A DNA stretch of 64,000 bases from Dyadobacter sp. CECT 9275 (GTDB lineage Bacteria; Bacteroidota; Bacteroidia; Cytophagales; Spirosomataceae). Shown here piece after piece: positions 61,801 to 64,000 of this stretch (the first letter of the stretch is position 1; every line of letters begins with the position of its first letter). A program made the translations under genes and the position numbers. The DNA lies in NCBI RefSeq assembly GCF_907164905.1, contig NZ_CAJRAF010000002.1, forward strand, positions 2,418,001 through 2,482,000, given 5' to 3'. The notes under the pieces were generated by a model that saw only the letters and a program-made list of their open reading frames with translations, searched no databases and was not told the DNA's origin.

Positions 61801-64000
61801 ATGAAAGAAAATCGTCTAAAAACCTTTACTCTTTTGATCCTGTTGCTGCTAACATTTGGGTCCATTTCACTCGCTCAGAGCCTTGATGTCACAGGAACTG
61901 TGAAGGACGAAACCGGAGCCGTAATTCCCGGCGCAACCATTCTTGTAAAGAGTACAACGGTCGGAACCGCTACCGACGAAAATGGGGCTTTCAGTATCAA
62001 AGTGCCCGACCAGGCATCGGTCCTGGTGGTTTCCTCGGTAAGTTATGTAACCCAGGAAATAATTGTGGGTCAGAAATCAGTGATTGACGTCGTCCTCGCT
62101 GCCGATGTCACGCAGCTTTCCGATGTGGTGGTCATCGGGTACGGAACGCAGAAAAAGGGCGATCTGACGGCACCCGTTTCCACCATTAATACGGATGATA
62201 TGCTGAAACGGACCACGGCTACGCCCATGGAAGCGCTGCAGGGAAGCGTGCCGGGCGTGCAGGTGGTAACGAGCGGGTCGCCGGGAAGCTCGCCCAGTGT
62301 GAGGATTCGCGGGATAGGCTCGTTCAACAATTCCAATCCGTTATACGTAGTGGATGGTATGTTTGTGGACGACATCGGCTTCTTAAACCCCAACGACATT
62401 GCAGACATGTCGGTACTGAAAGATGCCTCGGGAGCGGCCATCTATGGGGTACGCGCCGCCAATGGCGTGGTGATCATCACCACCAAAAAAGGGAAGCTAA
62501 ACATGAAAACCAGGGTGACTTACAACGGATATGCCGGTTTGCAGATGCCCACCAACGTCCCCAAAATGGCCAACGGGCAGCAGTTTGCAGCTTATGCACT
62601 GGAATGGCGGACACCAGCCGACTCCGGGTCTGTGAGAGAATCAGTAGCCAGGTATGGGGGCAGCGGGTTAAATCCCTCCACCAGCACCGATTGGTACAAA
62701 AACCTGCTGCGAAAACAAGCGCTGATCACCAACCAGGGTGTGGATGTTCAGGGAGGCAGCGACAAGGTGACCTATACGGCCGGTTTTAATTACACCTACC
62801 AAAATGGGGTGATGGAGGCTAAAAATGATTTCAGAAGGTACAATTTCCGCCTGCAGATGGAGGCAAAGGCTTTCTCCTGGCTGAAATTGGGTTTCACTTC
62901 TATCTTCAACAACTCCACCACCCATTTTCCTAACAACCAAGCGTTCCTGACGGCTTATACCGCCTCGCCCCTGTTTCCTGTTTATGACGACAAGAACGTA
63001 AACGCATTCCCGGTAAAGTTTGCAAACAGCGGTCTCATTGGCAGAGGAGATGAAAATGCAATTGCGCAGGCCTATTACAATTTCAACAGGCTGAAACAGT
63101 TCCAGATTTTACCATCTGTTTACGCGGAAGCAGATTTCTGGGAAAACCGGCTCACCTTTCGCTCGCAGCTCAGCCAGCTCTATTCATCAGGTCTCCGGGC
63201 CAATTATGTACCTCAGCGTTCGCTGGGAACGGCCGTGCTTGTCTCCAATCTGGCGTCTACGCAGGAGCGTACCACCAACTATATTCTTGACAACCTGCTG
63301 ACCTACAGGGATGGTATAGGATCGCACAACTGGACTGTGCTGCTCGGACAATCATCCCGGCAGGAACAATGGCGGATGACCCGGGTTTCGGCTGATAACG
63401 TTCCGGCCGACGAGGAGTTCTGGTATACCCGGCAGGGAACGCCTAACAGTGCCTATTATGATGAAGACGGATACCGTAACAGAGGGGTGTCTTTCTTTGC
63501 ACGCGGTACCTATGACTTTGACCGTAAGTACCTTCTGACCGCCACTTTCCGCGCCGATGGCAGCTCTAAATACCAAACCAAGTGGGGGTATTTCCCTTCC
63601 CTTGGCCTTGGGTGGGTATTGAGCCACGAAAATTTCATGAAAGACCAGGACCTGTTTGACTTTCTCAAACTGCGGGGAAGCTGGGGTAAGCTGGGAAATG
63701 ACGGTATCCGCCCCAACTCAGGCTATGCCAGCGTAACGGTAGGAAATCAGGGTTCATCTATTTTTGGTTCTACCGGTACGTCCAACGGGCAGTATGTCCC
63801 TGGGTATACTGTAAACAATTTCTTCGCCAACATCACCTGGGAGGTAGTCACAGAATGGGATTTCGGAATTGATTTCGAACTTCTTAAAAACAAGCTGAAG
63901 GGTTCCGTTGATTACTACAACCGTAAAACCAGCAACGTGGCCCTGGAAAGGTCGTTCCCATTTGGAGCTCCCAACATTTACGGCAACTGGGCTTCCATGG
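61801..64000 (+). CDS. SusC/RagA-family TonB-dependent receptor, 3' end outside window
   Basis: The frame is open from ATG 61801 to the end of the window (733 codons visible). It begins with a signal peptide (L-L-L-L-T-F-G-S-I-S-L-A-Q, cleavage near 26), then a carboxypeptidase-like domain (V-T-G-T-V-K-D-E-T-G-A-V), the V-V-V-I-G-Y-G-T-Q signature near 110, plug motifs (I-R-G-I-G-S-F, P-L-Y-V-V-D-G-M-F, K-D-A-S-G-A-A-I-Y-G-V-R-A) and barrel strands. It has no STN domain, so it belongs to the non-signalling type, like the SusC at 10788. A SusD partner is expected just past the window end. The substrate is unknown. Confidence 0.95.
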   Translation, partial: MKENRLKTFTLLILLLLTFGSISLAQSLDVTGTVKDETGAVIPGATILVKSTTVGTATDENGAFSIKVPDQASVLVVSSVSYVTQEIIVGQKSVIDVVLAADVTQLSDVVVIGYGTQKKGDLTAPVSTINTDDMLKRTTATPMEALQGSVPGVQVVTSGSPGSSPSVRIRGIGSFNNSNPLYVVDGMFVDDIGFLNPNDIADMSVLKDASGAAIYGVRAANGVVIITTKKGKLNMKTRVTYNGYAGLQMPTNVPKMANGQQFAAYALEWRTPADSGSVRESVARYGGSGLNPSTSTDWYKNLLRKQALITNQGVDVQGGSDKVTYTAGFNYTYQNGVMEAKNDFRRYNFRLQMEAKAFSWLKLGFTSIFNNSTTHFPNNQAFLTAYTASPLFPVYDDKNVNAFPVKFANSGLIGRGDENAIAQAYYNFNRLKQFQILPSVYAEADFWENRLTFRSQLSQLYSSGLRANYVPQRSLGTAVLVSNLASTQERTTNYILDNLLTYRDGIGSHNWTVLLGQSSRQEQWRMTRVSADNVPADEEFWYTRQGTPNSAYYDEDGYRNRGVSFFARGTYDFDRKYLLTATFRADGSSKYQTKWGYFPSLGLGWVLSHENFMKDQDLFDFLKLRGSWGKLGNDGIRPNSGYASVTVGNQGSSIFGSTGTSNGQYVPGYTVNNFFANITWEVVTEWDFGIDFELLKNKLKGSVDYYNRKTSNVALERSFPFGAPNIYGNWASM

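Noticed and set aside
1..64000. CRISPR array, complete insertion sequence or prophage
   Set aside because: No regularly spaced repeats, no transposase with terminal repeats and no phage structural genes were seen. Only the integrase remnant near 1.3 kb is mobile-related.

Overview
The window looks like chromosome of a Bacteroidota bacterium. Cytophagales/Spirosomaceae, Dyadobacter-like, is my best guess from memory of such gene sets; nothing in the sequence proves the genus. The evidence for the phylum is four SusC-type TonB receptors with three SusD partners, ECF sigma/FecR pairs driving STN-domain SusC proteins, 7TM-DISM/LytTR two-component regulation, weak ribosome binding sites and TTTG-type -7 promoter elements.

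Layout. 1-1.4 kb: the 3' part of a TIGR04141/DUF6119-like gene, then a tRNA-Asp 3' fragment and a decayed tyrosine-integrase tail, probably a relic of an integrated element. 1.7-13.9 kb: an alpha-mannan-type polysaccharide utilisation locus (PUL) with GH92, a divergent membrane-anchored kelch/winged-helix regulator, and a SusC-SusD-DUF3823-GH71/99-like operon. 13.9-14.75 kb: a gene-poor stretch with two perfect inverted repeats. 14.75-20.0 kb: a reactive-sulfur module (TauE/SafE; CstB-like persulfide dioxygenase-rhodanese; rhodanese; two YeeE/YedE halves; a methyltransferase) beside a Crp/Fnr regulator. 20.1-28.5 kb: DUF202 protein, an OmpR-type two-component system and a divergent TolC-RND-adaptor efflux operon. 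28.8-37.2 kb: ECF sigma-FecR-SusC-SusD-BNR-4 PUL. 37.2-40.0 kb: LytTR regulator and 7TM-DISM kinase. 40.2-42.3 kb: OmpA-like protein and a lipoprotein. 42.4-49.7 kb: PepSY protein and TonB receptor, AraC regulator, outer-membrane beta-barrel protein. 49.85-58.55 kb: a second ECF sigma-FecR-SusC-SusD locus, ending in a sulfatase, on the minus strand. 58.9-61.4 kb: AraC regulator, DUF4287/DUF5655 protein, small membrane protein and VOC protein. 61.8 kb to the end: the start of a fourth SusC.

How it fits together. Most of the window handles import and breakdown of complex glycans. Two of the three complete SusCD loci are controlled by outer-membrane-to-sigma-factor signalling. The alpha-mannan locus lacks an STN domain and lies next to a one-component membrane regulator instead. 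The sulfur module has its own Crp/Fnr regulator, and two promoters in it share a GTGA-N6-TCAC operator at exactly the same distance from a -7-like element; this is the best regulatory signal in the window. I found no CRISPR array, complete insertion sequence, rRNA or intact tRNA.
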